From an uncultured Parabacteroides sp. (GTDB lineage Bacteria; Bacteroidota; Bacteroidia; Bacteroidales; Tannerellaceae): a stretch of 24,676 nt of DNA. The position numbers were made by a program, and so were the translations under genes. Below, one piece after another: positions 7,698-16,869 of this stretch; position 1 is the first letter of the stretch, and every line of letters starts with the position of its first letter. The stretch spans positions 1 through 24,676 of the forward strand of contig URGO01000026.1 of NCBI GenBank assembly GCA_900547435.1. Direction: 5' to 3'. The notes below the pieces were generated by a model. That model was given only the letters and a program-made list of their open reading frames with translations, had not been told where the DNA came from and ran no database searches.

Positions 7698-8669
7698 ATG
7701 ACATCCAAAGAAGAATATCGCGAACTCTGCCAACAAGAATCATCCATTCCGCTTTTCTCACGGGATTGGTGGCTGGATATTGTTTGCGGAACCGATGACT
7801 GGGATGTATTGCTTTATAAGAAGAACGGAAGAATCGAAGCGGCTATGCCTTTATACCTACCCTGGCACGGAGTGGTTTCCATGCCGGTTTATACCCAAAC
7901 GATGGGTCCGTGGATTGCACCTGAGTCGGAAGACACCAAATACACACATCGATTGTCACGCAGACAAGAGATCCTGCAATCATTCGTAGGGCAATTGAAA
8001 GGTTACACCCATTTCTTCCAGAACTTTTCTTATCCGATTACCGATTGGCTTCCTTTTTACTGGGACGGGTATAAACAAACCACGCGCTATACCTACATAT
8101 TAGATAATATCAAACTTCTAACGGACAATCCGGATAGTGTATGGGAAAACATGAGCCAATCCATCCGCCGGAATATCCGGAAGGCACAGAAACAAGGCAT
8201 TGAGATTCGTTCTGCAATCCCCATCCCTGATTTTTTGGAAGTACAATGCCAAACATTCCAACGCCAAGGACTACGACCGGTGAAAACGCATATCTTGGAA
8301 AAGCTGATTCGTGAATCCCTCCGGCGAAACCAAGGCCGGCTTTGGGGTGCTTATGACTCCTATGGGAATCTCCATGCAGCTATCTTTGTGGTTATACAAG
8401 ACTCTTCAGCTTATTATCTGGCCGGTGGAGGAAATCCCCGGTTCCGTTCATCCGGAGCACATAGCCTGGCGCTTTGGCAAGCCATACAAGATGCCGCAAT
8501 CTATACGGACCGATTTGACTTTGAAGGTTCCATGCTGCCGGGGGTAGAGCGTTTTTTTCGGGAATTTGGTGCAAAACAAATGCCTTACTTCGCAATAAAT
8601 AAAGGAAATCTCAGTTTATATCTTAGAGCTTGCATGAAAATTAAGTTTATTTTCAAAAGCCTTTTTTAA
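7698..8669 (+). CDS. GNAT/FemAB-like acyltransferase
   Basis: A 323-residue protein with the layout of the GNAT 'acetyltransferase_6'/FemAB-like group. The N-terminal half begins with an IPLFSRDWWLD-type segment seen in such proteins. The basic stretch SIRRNIRKAQKQG (155-167) is a hallmark of this group, and the C-terminal half contains YYLAGGGNPRFRSSGAHSL, the usual cofactor-side loop. Members transfer an acyl or aminoacyl group to sugars or cell-envelope precursors; the actual donor and acceptor are unknown here. It is the first gene of a five-gene co-directional block with sugar-processing functions, so a role in decorating a surface glycan is the likeliest reading. The next gene follows after 12 bp. 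Confidence 0.82.
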   Translation: MTSKEEYRELCQQESSIPLFSRDWWLDIVCGTDDWDVLLYKKNGRIEAAMPLYLPWHGVVSMPVYTQTMGPWIAPESEDTKYTHRLSRRQEILQSFVGQLKGYTHFFQNFSYPITDWLPFYWDGYKQTTRYTYILDNIKLLTDNPDSVWENMSQSIRRNIRKAQKQGIEIRSAIPIPDFLEVQCQTFQRQGLRPVKTHILEKLIRESLRRNQGRLWGAYDSYGNLHAAIFVVIQDSSAYYLAGGGNPRFRSSGAHSLALWQAIQDAAIYTDRFDFEGSMLPGVERFFREFGAKQMPYFAINKGNLSLYLRACMKIKFIFKSLF

Positions 8670-8681
8670 TATGCAGGAAAC

Positions 8682-9971
8682 ATGAACTTGATTATTAATT
8701 ACATACTCAGATTTTTATTGGGTGTCAATCGGGCTGGTGCCTATAGCAGCCTGATAGGTTATACCTCTAATCCGAATTTGTTCCATAAATACAGGGTGGT
8801 TATCATCTCATCCCGTTTTTTCGACCCGGACATTTACGGTACTCCGGAATCATTACCCAAAATGCCGCTGATGGAAATCGATGACGTGCCTTTCCTATTC
8901 GGTACTCCGCGTAAAGAGTGGGTAGAAGATACGCTGGTCATCTATGCGGATATCATCGCGAGTAGCTATTTCCTATTGACCCGGTACGAAGAAATACAAC
9001 GTCGGGAAATACGGGACATACACGGACGCTTTCCCGGAAAAGAATCTCTACCGGTAAAGGCTGGTTTCATACATCGTCCGATTGTAGAAGAATATGGACG
9101 GCTTTTACGCAATTGGCTAAGAGAAGCCGATGTAAAGATTGCGGAGCCTGTAGCACAATTTCGCAAAATCTGGCTAACTCATGACGTTGATGCGCCATTC
9201 TTTTGCCGGAGCATACGAAATGTTTTTAGAGAAACTGTAAAAGGATGCGGATTTATCAAAGCCTGCAAGTTGTTTCACGGGGCAATTGAGCATGACCCCT
9301 ATTACACTTTCCCGTGGATATTAGAGCAAAACCAGCAAGTTAAAGATGTTTACAATCAAAGATGCGATACGGTTTTCTTTTTTAAGGCGGGCGGGAAAAA
9401 CAAATATGACAAACCGCATTATTCCATTCGGCAAAACAGCATCAAACAACTGATATCATTGTTAAAGTCCAAAGAGGTATCATTTGGTTTGCATAGCAGC
9501 TATGATGCCGGTGAACGCCCTTCTTTAATTTCGATGGAAAAAGAGACCTTGGATCATGTATGGAACTTGGGAAATATTACTCAGAATAGGAACCATTACC
9601 TGAGGTCTCGGGAACCGGAAGATTTTGACAAACTGATTAAAGCCGGTATTACAGAAGATTTTACCATGGGATATGCCGATGTCTGCGGATTCCGTTTGGG
9701 TACATGCCGACCGGTCCAATGGATTAACCCCATTACCCGGCAATTGACCCAGCTGGTACTGCATCCGTTGACCATCATGGATTGTACGTTAAGTGAGGAT
9801 CGCTATATGGGATTGGATTATGAGGAAGCCCTCTCCTATTGCCAAATGTTGCTCCGCCAAACACGACAATTCGGCGGAGAGATAGTCCTTTTGTGGCACA
9901 ATACCTCCTTCACGGAAGGAAGTTACCACAAGCAGCTTTATACGCATTTACTAAACGATTTGATTTCATGA
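8682..9971 (+). CDS. Polysaccharide deacetylase-like protein (DUF7033-type N-terminus)
   Basis: A 429-residue protein with a Bacteroidetes-type N-terminal region (about 1-155, resembling DUF7033) followed by a carbohydrate esterase 4-like domain. Candidate metal and catalytic residues are in THDVD (166-170), HSSYD (271-275), the RNHYLR segment (303-308), LHPLTIMD (360-367) and LWHNT (404-408). CE4 enzymes remove N-acetyl groups from polysaccharides or lipid-linked sugars, and whether this member is active is not certain. There is no obvious signal peptide, so it probably works on a cytoplasmic intermediate. AGGAAA lies 5-10 bases before the ATG. Its TGA overlaps the ATG of the epimerase gene (ATGA), showing tight coupling. 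Confidence 0.8.
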   Translation: MNLIINYILRFLLGVNRAGAYSSLIGYTSNPNLFHKYRVVIISSRFFDPDIYGTPESLPKMPLMEIDDVPFLFGTPRKEWVEDTLVIYADIIASSYFLLTRYEEIQRREIRDIHGRFPGKESLPVKAGFIHRPIVEEYGRLLRNWLREADVKIAEPVAQFRKIWLTHDVDAPFFCRSIRNVFRETVKGCGFIKACKLFHGAIEHDPYYTFPWILEQNQQVKDVYNQRCDTVFFFKAGGKNKYDKPHYSIRQNSIKQLISLLKSKEVSFGLHSSYDAGERPSLISMEKETLDHVWNLGNITQNRNHYLRSREPEDFDKLIKAGITEDFTMGYADVCGFRLGTCRPVQWINPITRQLTQLVLHPLTIMDCTLSEDRYMGLDYEEALSYCQMLLRQTRQFGGEIVLLWHNTSFTEGSYHKQLYTHLLNDLIS

Positions 9972-11056
9972 AGAGGATTATAACTATAGTCGGAGCCCGA
10001 CCACAATTTATAAAAGCGGCAATGCTAAGCAAAGCCATTATCGAACATAATAAAGCTACCCATACACAAATTGAGGAACAATTGATTCATACAGGTCAAC
10101 ATTATGATAAAAATATGAGTCAAATATTCTTTTCAGAGATGGGTTTACCCCAACCTACATGGCAACTACATTGCGGTAACGCATCTCATGGAGCTATGAC
10201 CGGGCAAATGCTGATAGAAATCGAACAAATATTATTAAAGAACCGCCCTGATTATGTAATAGTTTATGGAGATACAGATTCTACATTATCCGGAGCGTTA
10301 GCTGCAAGTAAATTGCATATTCCAGTCGTACACATAGAGGCCGGATTACGTAGTTTCAATAAAACCATGCCAGAAGAACAGAATCGTATTCTGACCGACC
10401 ATATTTCTGATATACTCTGTTGTCCGACACAAACTGCCGTACAAAATTTAACTGCTGAGAATATTCGGCAAGGTGTCTATCAGGTTGGAGATATCATGTA
10501 TGACGCTGCCCTTTTTTTCAGTAAGATTGCTGAACAAAAATCGACCATTATGAAAGCACTGAGCCTGAATAAGAAAGGCTTTTACCTTTGTACGATTCAT
10601 CGTGCCGAGAATACAGATAATGTAAAACGATTATCTCTGCTATGTGATGCTTTAAATATGACCGCATCTCAGGATATTCCTATAATTTTCCCTTTGCACC
10701 CACGTACACGTTTATCCTTAGAGAAATTCGGATTGTGGGAAAATATAAAGAAGAATCCGTACATTCGTTTAACAGAGCCGTTGGGATTCTTAGATATGGT
10801 ATTATTGGAAAAGAATGCATCTTGCATTTTAACGGATTCTGGTGGGGTGCAAAAAGAGGCTTATTTCCACCGGACTCCCTGCATTACTTTAAGAAAAGAA
10901 ACAGAATGGGTCGAAACGATAGCTTCCGGTTGGAATCAATTGGCGGATGTCTCACCAGAATGTATAATGAAATGTTTAAAAAAGCATCCTATTCGGCATG
11001 AGATTGATGAATATGGAGATGGTCGTACCGCTTATAAAATTATACAGCTCCTATGA
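9968..11056 (+). CDS. wecB: UDP-N-acetylglucosamine 2-epimerase (non-hydrolysing)
   Basis: A 362-residue member of the WecB family, which interconverts UDP-GlcNAc and UDP-ManNAc in the cytoplasm. The start at ATG 9968 gives the canonical N-terminus KRIITIVGARPQFIKAA; the longer upstream frame lies inside the deacetylase gene. Further family motifs are VYGDTDSTLSGALAA, HIEAGLRS followed by PEEQNR, CTIHRAENTD, and LTDSGGVQKEA near the C-terminus. The related WbpI-type epimerases acting on UDP-diacetamido-uronic acids share these motifs, so the exact substrate is not settled. The ATGA overlaps at both ends tie it to the deacetylase and the GT4. The coding sequence is visibly AT-richer than the upstream genes. 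Confidence 0.9.
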   Translation: MKRIITIVGARPQFIKAAMLSKAIIEHNKATHTQIEEQLIHTGQHYDKNMSQIFFSEMGLPQPTWQLHCGNASHGAMTGQMLIEIEQILLKNRPDYVIVYGDTDSTLSGALAASKLHIPVVHIEAGLRSFNKTMPEEQNRILTDHISDILCCPTQTAVQNLTAENIRQGVYQVGDIMYDAALFFSKIAEQKSTIMKALSLNKKGFYLCTIHRAENTDNVKRLSLLCDALNMTASQDIPIIFPLHPRTRLSLEKFGLWENIKKNPYIRLTEPLGFLDMVLLEKNASCILTDSGGVQKEAYFHRTPCITLRKETEWVETIASGWNQLADVSPECIMKCLKKHPIRHEIDEYGDGRTAYKIIQLL

Positions 11057-12327
11057 AGCACGTTTTGATTCTATGCGATTTATTTCCACCGGCATTTGGT
11101 CCTCGGATGGGATATTTATGCAAATATCTTAAGCAATCGGACTGGACTCCCATTGTTGTTACAGAAAAAATACCAGCCTGTAATTTCCAATTTTTAGAAA
11201 ACATTTGCGAAGTTCATACCATCAATTATTATACCGCCAGACATCCTTTTTTACGGAAATTACAATGGCTGGTAATATTCCTTCTTTCGTTCGGATTCGA
11301 TTACAAAAATTGGAAAATACGTCGTTATGCGGAAAAGCTTATCAGCCAAAAGCAATTTGATGCATTACTTTGCAGTACTTATAGAACGTTTCCCCTACCA
11401 GCTGCCCATAAATTGGCAAATAAATACAAATTGCCGTTGATTGTCGATCTAAGAGATATTATAGAACAATATTCAGGCAATGAATTTATTGCACGAAAAA
11501 TTCCTGCCATTCCGGGCTTGCAACAGATAATTACCTTTTTATTCCGTGAACATAGTTTAAAAATAAGAAATCAAATTCTTCCACAAGCAGCCTGTATCAC
11601 AACTGTTTCGGATTGGCATGTTAAAACGTTGCGACAATATAATCCGAATGTACAATTAATTTATAACGGTTTTGACCCGGAAATTTTTTATCCGAAGACT
11701 TATCCTACAGACCGTTTTATCATTACGTATACCGGCAGATTGCTTAGTAAAGCAATGCGAGACCCCTCTCTTCTATTTGAAAGTCTCAGACAATTGGCTA
11801 CAGAAAGCATTCTGACTCCTCAGAATTGTCGAGTTTATTGGTATGTCGATCCGGAATCCTGGAATGTTATTTCCGCAGAAGCAGAAAAATATGGAATAAC
11901 ATCCTTTATAGAAATGAAAGGTTATGTGGAAGCATCACAAATTCCTGAAATATTAAACAAAAGTTCTGTCCTTTTGCTATTGACAAACAAATCATCTACG
12001 ACCGGTCCAAAAGGTGTTATGACCACTAAATTATTTGAAGCTTTAGCGGTTAATAAACCTATTCTTTGCGTACGGAACGATGAAGGTGTCTTAGAGAAAG
12101 CCTTAAAAGAATCCAATGCGGGATTAGCGGCAAGCAATATTGATGAAGTTTCGACTTTTCTTAAGCATTATTTCACATTGTGGAAAGAATTTGGTTATAC
12201 AAAAGCAGAAACCGATTTAAATGTTCTGAAGAAATACTCACGAAAGGAACAAGCCAAACAATTTGAGTATCTATTTGACTCTCTTATAAAAAAAAGATAT
12301 GATTTCAATACTGATTCCCACTCATAA
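11053..12327 (+). CDS. Glycosyltransferase family 4-like protein
   Basis: A 424-residue GT-B fold glycosyltransferase. The N-terminal domain starts with KHVLILCDLFPPAFGPR, a glycine- and proline-containing acceptor loop. The interdomain signature YNGFDPEIF (204-212) and the strand YTGRL (226-230) open the donor domain. TTKLFEALAVNKPI (324-337) is the GT4 EX-type donor-binding helix with Glu329. The donor is unknown; UDP-ManNAc or a derivative is suggested by the adjacent epimerase, but that is inference. It probably acts at the inner membrane's cytoplasmic face. The gene overlaps the epimerase by 4 bp and the next GT2 gene by 29 bp. Confidence 0.88.
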   Translation: MKHVLILCDLFPPAFGPRMGYLCKYLKQSDWTPIVVTEKIPACNFQFLENICEVHTINYYTARHPFLRKLQWLVIFLLSFGFDYKNWKIRRYAEKLISQKQFDALLCSTYRTFPLPAAHKLANKYKLPLIVDLRDIIEQYSGNEFIARKIPAIPGLQQIITFLFREHSLKIRNQILPQAACITTVSDWHVKTLRQYNPNVQLIYNGFDPEIFYPKTYPTDRFIITYTGRLLSKAMRDPSLLFESLRQLATESILTPQNCRVYWYVDPESWNVISAEAEKYGITSFIEMKGYVEASQIPEILNKSSVLLLLTNKSSTTGPKGVMTTKLFEALAVNKPILCVRNDEGVLEKALKESNAGLAASNIDEVSTFLKHYFTLWKEFGYTKAETDLNVLKKYSRKEQAKQFEYLFDSLIKKRYDFNTDSHS

Positions 12328-13183
12328 TCACATCTGCATAGACTTAGTTCAAGCAATACATCTACAAGCGGGAAACTCACATTATCCGTTTGAGATTATC
12401 GTTGCGGATGATGCGTCTACCGATTTGCAGGCAAAAAAAGCCAACCGTCTTATCGGGGAAATGCAAGGTTGCAGCTATATAGAGTTGAATCAGAACATAG
12501 GGCCTGCCCGTATCCGGAACTTCTTAGTTAGTCAGGCAAAATATTCCTATATTTTACTGATGGATGCAGATACCTTCCCGGCACATTCCCGCTTTTTGAT
12601 AGATTATATCCAATCCGCCCGTCCGGACAGCATCATTTGTGGCGGATTTGTTTACGAAAGAACATCAACACCAAAGATGTGCCAGCTCCGCTATAAGTAT
12701 GGCATTCGGGTAGAAGAGACATCCGCACAGGAACGCAACCGCAATCCATACGATAAATTTATCAGTATGTGCTTTCTGGCTGACAAAGCTGTTTTCGAGC
12801 AGGTCAAGTTTGACGAGAATATGCACTTCGGCTACGAAGATGCCCAATTCGGTATACAGTTGGAACGGGCTAATATACCCATTTATCATATCGATAACCC
12901 GGTTTATCATCGGACAACAGATGAAGCCACCGCATATTTGCAAAAAATAGAAAAATCCATCCGTAACCTATTACCACAAATGGAAACGCTTCAGACACAT
13001 ATCCGGTTGCTCTCCTTTTACAGAAAACTTCATAAAACAGGATTAACCATTCCGGTTAGTTTGCTTTTCCATCTTATTCGACCGCTATTAGTTCGTAATC
13101 TGACAGGAAGACATCCTTCTCTGCATTTTTTTGCCTTTTACAAACTGGGGTATTTATGTGAAGTTATCAGAGAAAACAACTGA
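12299..13183 (+). CDS. Glycosyltransferase family 2 protein
   Basis: A 294-residue GT-A fold glycosyltransferase. ISILIPTHNH at the N-terminus, DDAS (37-40), a DXD-type DAD (89-91), and the ED pair (180-181) in HFGYEDAQFG are the expected nucleotide-sugar, metal and catalytic-base motifs. The C-terminal 80 residues are basic and partly hydrophobic, consistent with loose membrane association. The ATG at 12299 lies inside the GT4 gene in another frame; it is chosen because the protein's first strand begins right there. It is the last gene of the glycan block, and 25 bp separate it from the convergent GHL10 gene, with no clear terminator between. Confidence 0.9.
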   Translation: MISILIPTHNHICIDLVQAIHLQAGNSHYPFEIIVADDASTDLQAKKANRLIGEMQGCSYIELNQNIGPARIRNFLVSQAKYSYILLMDADTFPAHSRFLIDYIQSARPDSIICGGFVYERTSTPKMCQLRYKYGIRVEETSAQERNRNPYDKFISMCFLADKAVFEQVKFDENMHFGYEDAQFGIQLERANIPIYHIDNPVYHRTTDEATAYLQKIEKSIRNLLPQMETLQTHIRLLSFYRKLHKTGLTIPVSLLFHLIRPLLVRNLTGRHPSLHFFAFYKLGYLCEVIRENN

Positions 13184-13208
13184 TTGCTCCGGTGTATTGA
13201 TGGCACTC

Positions 13209-14690
13209 CTATTTGACATATTTAGAGAGATAATAATAAGTCTCACGAGATGGAAGGCTTTCGATATGATAGCGCGTAGATGAGGTGACTACAAAAAGAT
13301 AGCCTTGCTCATAAGCCGCAGATATTGGCAAATAAAGCTCTGTCCCATGAATATTCGTTGCCAGGATTTGTTGTGCGGATGAAGTATCTATCGAATCTTT
13401 CAAGGAGTAATAAACTGTATAAGTCAAATCCTGTATTTCATTTTCAGGCTTATCCCAAGAAAGTTTCAGTTCTCCCTCCAAACGCTCTACACGGATCTCA
13501 TTTGGTGCCTCCGGTACAGAATCATTCAGCCAAGTGAGCGGCGGTAATTGAGCCGGATATTTGTAATAATTATCCCGCAATTCTCTATAAATACCTTTCA
13601 CATCAGACAAAATATTTCCACAACGGAAAAAGGAACAACCGGCTCCTCCAAAATAACGGCTATAATCTATCTGGTCAGTCAGGTCTGTCAAAGCCCAATC
13701 CGCTTCTTCCTCCAATAAGCGATATGCACCTAATCCGGGAACTATCATTCGTCCATTAGCATTCTCCACCCAATTATCCACAAAAGGGAAAAAGTTCTCA
13801 TGCAAATAATACATCATCGGAACAATCATATCTTGCTTTCCGGAAAGTAACCATTGGGCAGCATCCTGATAGACACTCTCATAAGCTGTCCAACCGGCAT
13901 TTGGAACACGTGGAATCCGATTGTATTTTCCTAAAGGAGAACTACTCACCTGCACCCACGGTTTCGTCTGTTTCACCCAATCATAAATCTGATAAACCAT
14001 ACGGTTGATGTTCTGACGCCGCCAATCTTCCAAACGCATTTCCCTTCCATATTTCCGGTAGGTTTTCTTGTCCGGAAAAGTTTGTGCCGCATCCGGATAA
14101 CGGATGTAATCAAAATGAATGCCATCAATATCATATCCGTTCACAAGCTCTCTGACTAAAGCAAGAATATAGTCTGTTGTCCCAGGCACTCCCGGATCCA
14201 AGAACCATTCGCCCTTATGACGTTTACACAGTTCCGGATGCCTTTTTACTACAGAGAGCCGGCCCTGCTCACGTACGGTTTTGTCCGAACCTACCGGAAA
14301 CGTCACAAACCAAGCATGGCATTCCAACCCACGTTTATGGCACTCTTCTATCACAAATGACAGCGGGTCATAGCCGGGAAGACGTCCGTATTTTCCGGAA
14401 AAGATTGCTGAAGCCGGTTCTATGTCCGAACGATAAGCCACATCCCCACGCATACGTACTTGAAAAAACACCGTATTAAAATTGGCCTCTTGCAAACGAT
14501 CCAACATTTCACACACAGCTTCTTGTTGCATAGCACGCGAACCTTCCGACACAGCCTTCACATGCGGCCAATCTAAACCATAAATTGTAGTCAGCCACAC
14601 GGCTCTCATCTCTTTCTTGGGGTATTGGACAGCACCAATCCATTGACAACACAACCAAACAACAAGTAACAAAAAGAATGATCTCTTCAT
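13209..14690 (-). CDS. Secreted GHL10-type glycoside hydrolase
   Basis: A 493-residue protein with a signal peptide (MKRSFFLLLVVWLCCQWIGA) and a glycosidase-like 10 (GHL10, formerly DUF187) domain from about residue 25. Typical motifs are EMRAVWLTTIYGLDWP near the start, NTVFFQVRMRGDVAYRS, and IHFDYIRYPD (191-200) with the acidic residues expected at the active site. The C-terminal 100 residues (from about NEIRVERLEGELKLSW) look like a fibronectin III-like beta domain. A TTG at 14711 would extend the frame by 7 residues, but the ATG at 14690, preceded by AAGGAAA, gives a normal signal peptide. It lies 17 bp downstream of the 7TM-HD gene, so it is probably in the same operon. Natural substrate unknown, presumably a cell-wall or surface glycan. 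Confidence 0.87.
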   Translation of the reverse strand: MKRSFFLLLVVWLCCQWIGAVQYPKKEMRAVWLTTIYGLDWPHVKAVSEGSRAMQQEAVCEMLDRLQEANFNTVFFQVRMRGDVAYRSDIEPASAIFSGKYGRLPGYDPLSFVIEECHKRGLECHAWFVTFPVGSDKTVREQGRLSVVKRHPELCKRHKGEWFLDPGVPGTTDYILALVRELVNGYDIDGIHFDYIRYPDAAQTFPDKKTYRKYGREMRLEDWRRQNINRMVYQIYDWVKQTKPWVQVSSSPLGKYNRIPRVPNAGWTAYESVYQDAAQWLLSGKQDMIVPMMYYLHENFFPFVDNWVENANGRMIVPGLGAYRLLEEEADWALTDLTDQIDYSRYFGGAGCSFFRCGNILSDVKGIYRELRDNYYKYPAQLPPLTWLNDSVPEAPNEIRVERLEGELKLSWDKPENEIQDLTYTVYYSLKDSIDTSSAQQILATNIHGTELYLPISAAYEQGYLFVVTSSTRYHIESLPSRETYYYLSKYVK

Positions 14691-14707
14691 TTTCCTTATT
14701 TTCGCTT

Positions 14708-16759
14708 TCAATCTTTCTTCTCCTCCTTCTTTTTCAAATCCGGATAACTGATACGGGTATGATACATGATTTTCAACTTCTCGATAAATACCTGCTTGAC
14801 CGACTCCACATCCCGGAAAGTCAACGGAGTATTCCGCAATAACCCATCAGTTATTTGCCCATCTATAATTTTATTAACCAATTGCTTGATGCCCTCCTCC
14901 GTATGTTCTTTCAAACTACGCGAAGCCGCCTCTACCGAATCCGCCATCATTACAATAGCAGTCTCTTTTGAGAATGGATTAGGTCCCGGATACATGAACA
15001 ACGATTCATCAACCGGCTTGTCCGGATATTGGTTTTTGTAAGAATTATAGAAATATTTCGCCTTGCCACGTCCATGGTGTGTCCGGATAAAATCTATAAT
15101 TTCCTTAGGTAACCCTGCTTTTTCTGCGATTTTCACGCCCTCTGTCACATGGCTGATGACTCGTTGCGCACTTTCGATATAAGACAGATCATTGTGCGGA
15201 TTGAGATTACCATTCTGATTTTCTGTAAAATAAAGCGGATTACTCATCTTCCCGACATCATGGTACATGGCCCCTGTACGTACCAACTGAGCATTCGCTC
15301 CAATTTTGGCTGCAGCTTCCGAAGCAATAATCGAAACTTGCAAAGAGTGTTGGAATGTTCCGGGACAGGTTTCACTCAAGCGTTTCAATATGCCGCTATT
15401 AATATTTGACAGTTCCACCAACGTAATGGTAGACAAATAGCCGAACATTTTTTCCAACATATACACCAAAACATAAGTAAACATCAACAAGATGAAATTG
15501 ATGCCGAAATAAAGCATCATTACCCAATGAATCTTGTTCAAATCGGCATCCTGGTATAAAACCAAACTAAGATACGACAAAGCATAAGACAAGAACACAA
15601 ACAAAGCACAATGCATCAATTGCGAACGTTGGGATAGTTCTTTCAAACTAAATGTAACCACCATGCCGGCTATGATCTGTAGAATCAAAAATTCGTGCGG
15701 GAACGGAGCCATAACAGAACACATCAGCACGGTAATCAAATGAGTAAACAATGCCGTACGCGAATCAAAAAAGGTACGGACAACAATAGGTATTATCGCA
15801 TACGGAAGAATATAAATACTGAACAGGTTATAAGTAACGCAAAATTCAGTAATCAGAACCGCTGAAAATATGCAACAAAGCAGAAAAAAAGTATTACGCC
15901 GGTTGTGCAAGATTTTCAGACGGAATGACCAAAGATAAAGCCAATAACAAAAGAGAAGCCCACATACCAGAATAATCTGTCCTGCCAACATCAGGCTATG
16001 GCGCTGCGTCCCTCCCGACTGGGATTCATAGACTGTTTTCAAAGAGAGAAGAACATTATAAGTATGTGAATCTATTATCTCTCCGCGGTCTACAATACGT
16101 TCGCCTGCTTGTACCACGCCGGACGAAATCGGAACGCTCTGCACTAACTCATTCCGGATTTTATCAGAAGTCCCTTGGTCGTATGATACGTTTTCCGCCA
16201 AATAATTATTGATATCACACGATTGGAGCAAAGCTTTATTCAGAGATGCAGGACAATTATTGATAATAAACTCGTATGCACTCTTGACCGTAAACAAATC
16301 AGACACATAATGCTTGGTTGCTATCGTATTCCGGAGCAGATTGATATAAGTATAATTCTCTGCTTTTAGTTTTTCAAACTCTTGCGGAGAAACAATGCCA
16401 TTCGAATAAAGTTGCTGCAACATTTTCTCGATATATTTCATATAGGCCGGAGTAACTTTTACCGAAAGATGACTCTGGTAGTCCTCCCTTAATTTATCTA
16501 TTTGAGTGGTCTCAACCATCGGATTTATCCGGTAATAGGGCTGAAAACGTTTTAACGCACTATCCTGTTCCGCTTTCACTTGTGCATCACTCTTGTAAAT
16601 CGGGAAATTGCTGGGAGCTGTCAACAATCCATAACGCCATGGTTTTCCCTCATAAAACTGATATTTAAACTTACCTTCCCTCGGAAAAAAATAAGAAAGT
16701 AAAAGGGCTGCTACAATAAAGTAGATAGCCGGATGTACATTATAATTCTTTATGCTCAT
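14708..16759 (-). CDS. 7TM-HD family phosphodiesterase (PgpH-like)
   Basis: A 683-residue membrane protein of the 7TMR-HD family, whose studied members (PgpH of Listeria) degrade cyclic di-AMP. Order of parts: one N-terminal helix (about 10-25), an extracytoplasmic domain (about 30-250) ending in GERIVDRGEIID, about seven membrane helices (255-445), then a cytoplasmic HD domain with QHSLQ, MYHDVGKM (HD at 500-501) and THHGRGKAKYF. These histidines and aspartates are the expected metal ligands. The start is set at ATG 16759; the TTG at 16792 would add an unconvincing 11 residues. Substrate assignment rests on family knowledge only. The stop precedes the GHL10 start by 17 bp. Confidence 0.9.
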   Translation of the reverse strand: MSIKNYNVHPAIYFIVAALLLSYFFPREGKFKYQFYEGKPWRYGLLTAPSNFPIYKSDAQVKAEQDSALKRFQPYYRINPMVETTQIDKLREDYQSHLSVKVTPAYMKYIEKMLQQLYSNGIVSPQEFEKLKAENYTYINLLRNTIATKHYVSDLFTVKSAYEFIINNCPASLNKALLQSCDINNYLAENVSYDQGTSDKIRNELVQSVPISSGVVQAGERIVDRGEIIDSHTYNVLLSLKTVYESQSGGTQRHSLMLAGQIILVCGLLFCYWLYLWSFRLKILHNRRNTFFLLCCIFSAVLITEFCVTYNLFSIYILPYAIIPIVVRTFFDSRTALFTHLITVLMCSVMAPFPHEFLILQIIAGMVVTFSLKELSQRSQLMHCALFVFLSYALSYLSLVLYQDADLNKIHWVMMLYFGINFILLMFTYVLVYMLEKMFGYLSTITLVELSNINSGILKRLSETCPGTFQHSLQVSIIASEAAAKIGANAQLVRTGAMYHDVGKMSNPLYFTENQNGNLNPHNDLSYIESAQRVISHVTEGVKIAEKAGLPKEIIDFIRTHHGRGKAKYFYNSYKNQYPDKPVDESLFMYPGPNPFSKETAIVMMADSVEAASRSLKEHTEEGIKQLVNKIIDGQITDGLLRNTPLTFRDVESVKQVFIEKLKIMYHTRISYPDLKKKEEKKD

Positions 16760-16798
16760 AGAATAAATTGCTAATTTGGCCGAAATGTACAAAAAAAG

Positions 16799-16829
16799 TT
16801 TAGGAACAGAAAAAAAAGGAGTAATTTTG
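16799..16829 (+). promoter_or_regulatory. Putative promoter of gltX
   Basis: TAATTTTG (16822-16829) fits the Bacteroidetes TAnnTTTG -7 consensus. TTTA at 16799-16802, 19 bp upstream, is a near match to the -33 TTTG box. The site is about 40 bp ahead of the gltX ATG and divergent from the 7TM-HD gene. Confidence 0.55.
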
Positions 16830-16869
16830 CCGCGTTAAATTATCAAGATTGTTAAATAACAGAATAAAA

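Noticed and set aside
9839..9967. A 43-residue extension of the epimerase
   Set aside because: It lies within the deacetylase coding sequence in another frame; the canonical WecB N-terminus starts at ATG 9968.
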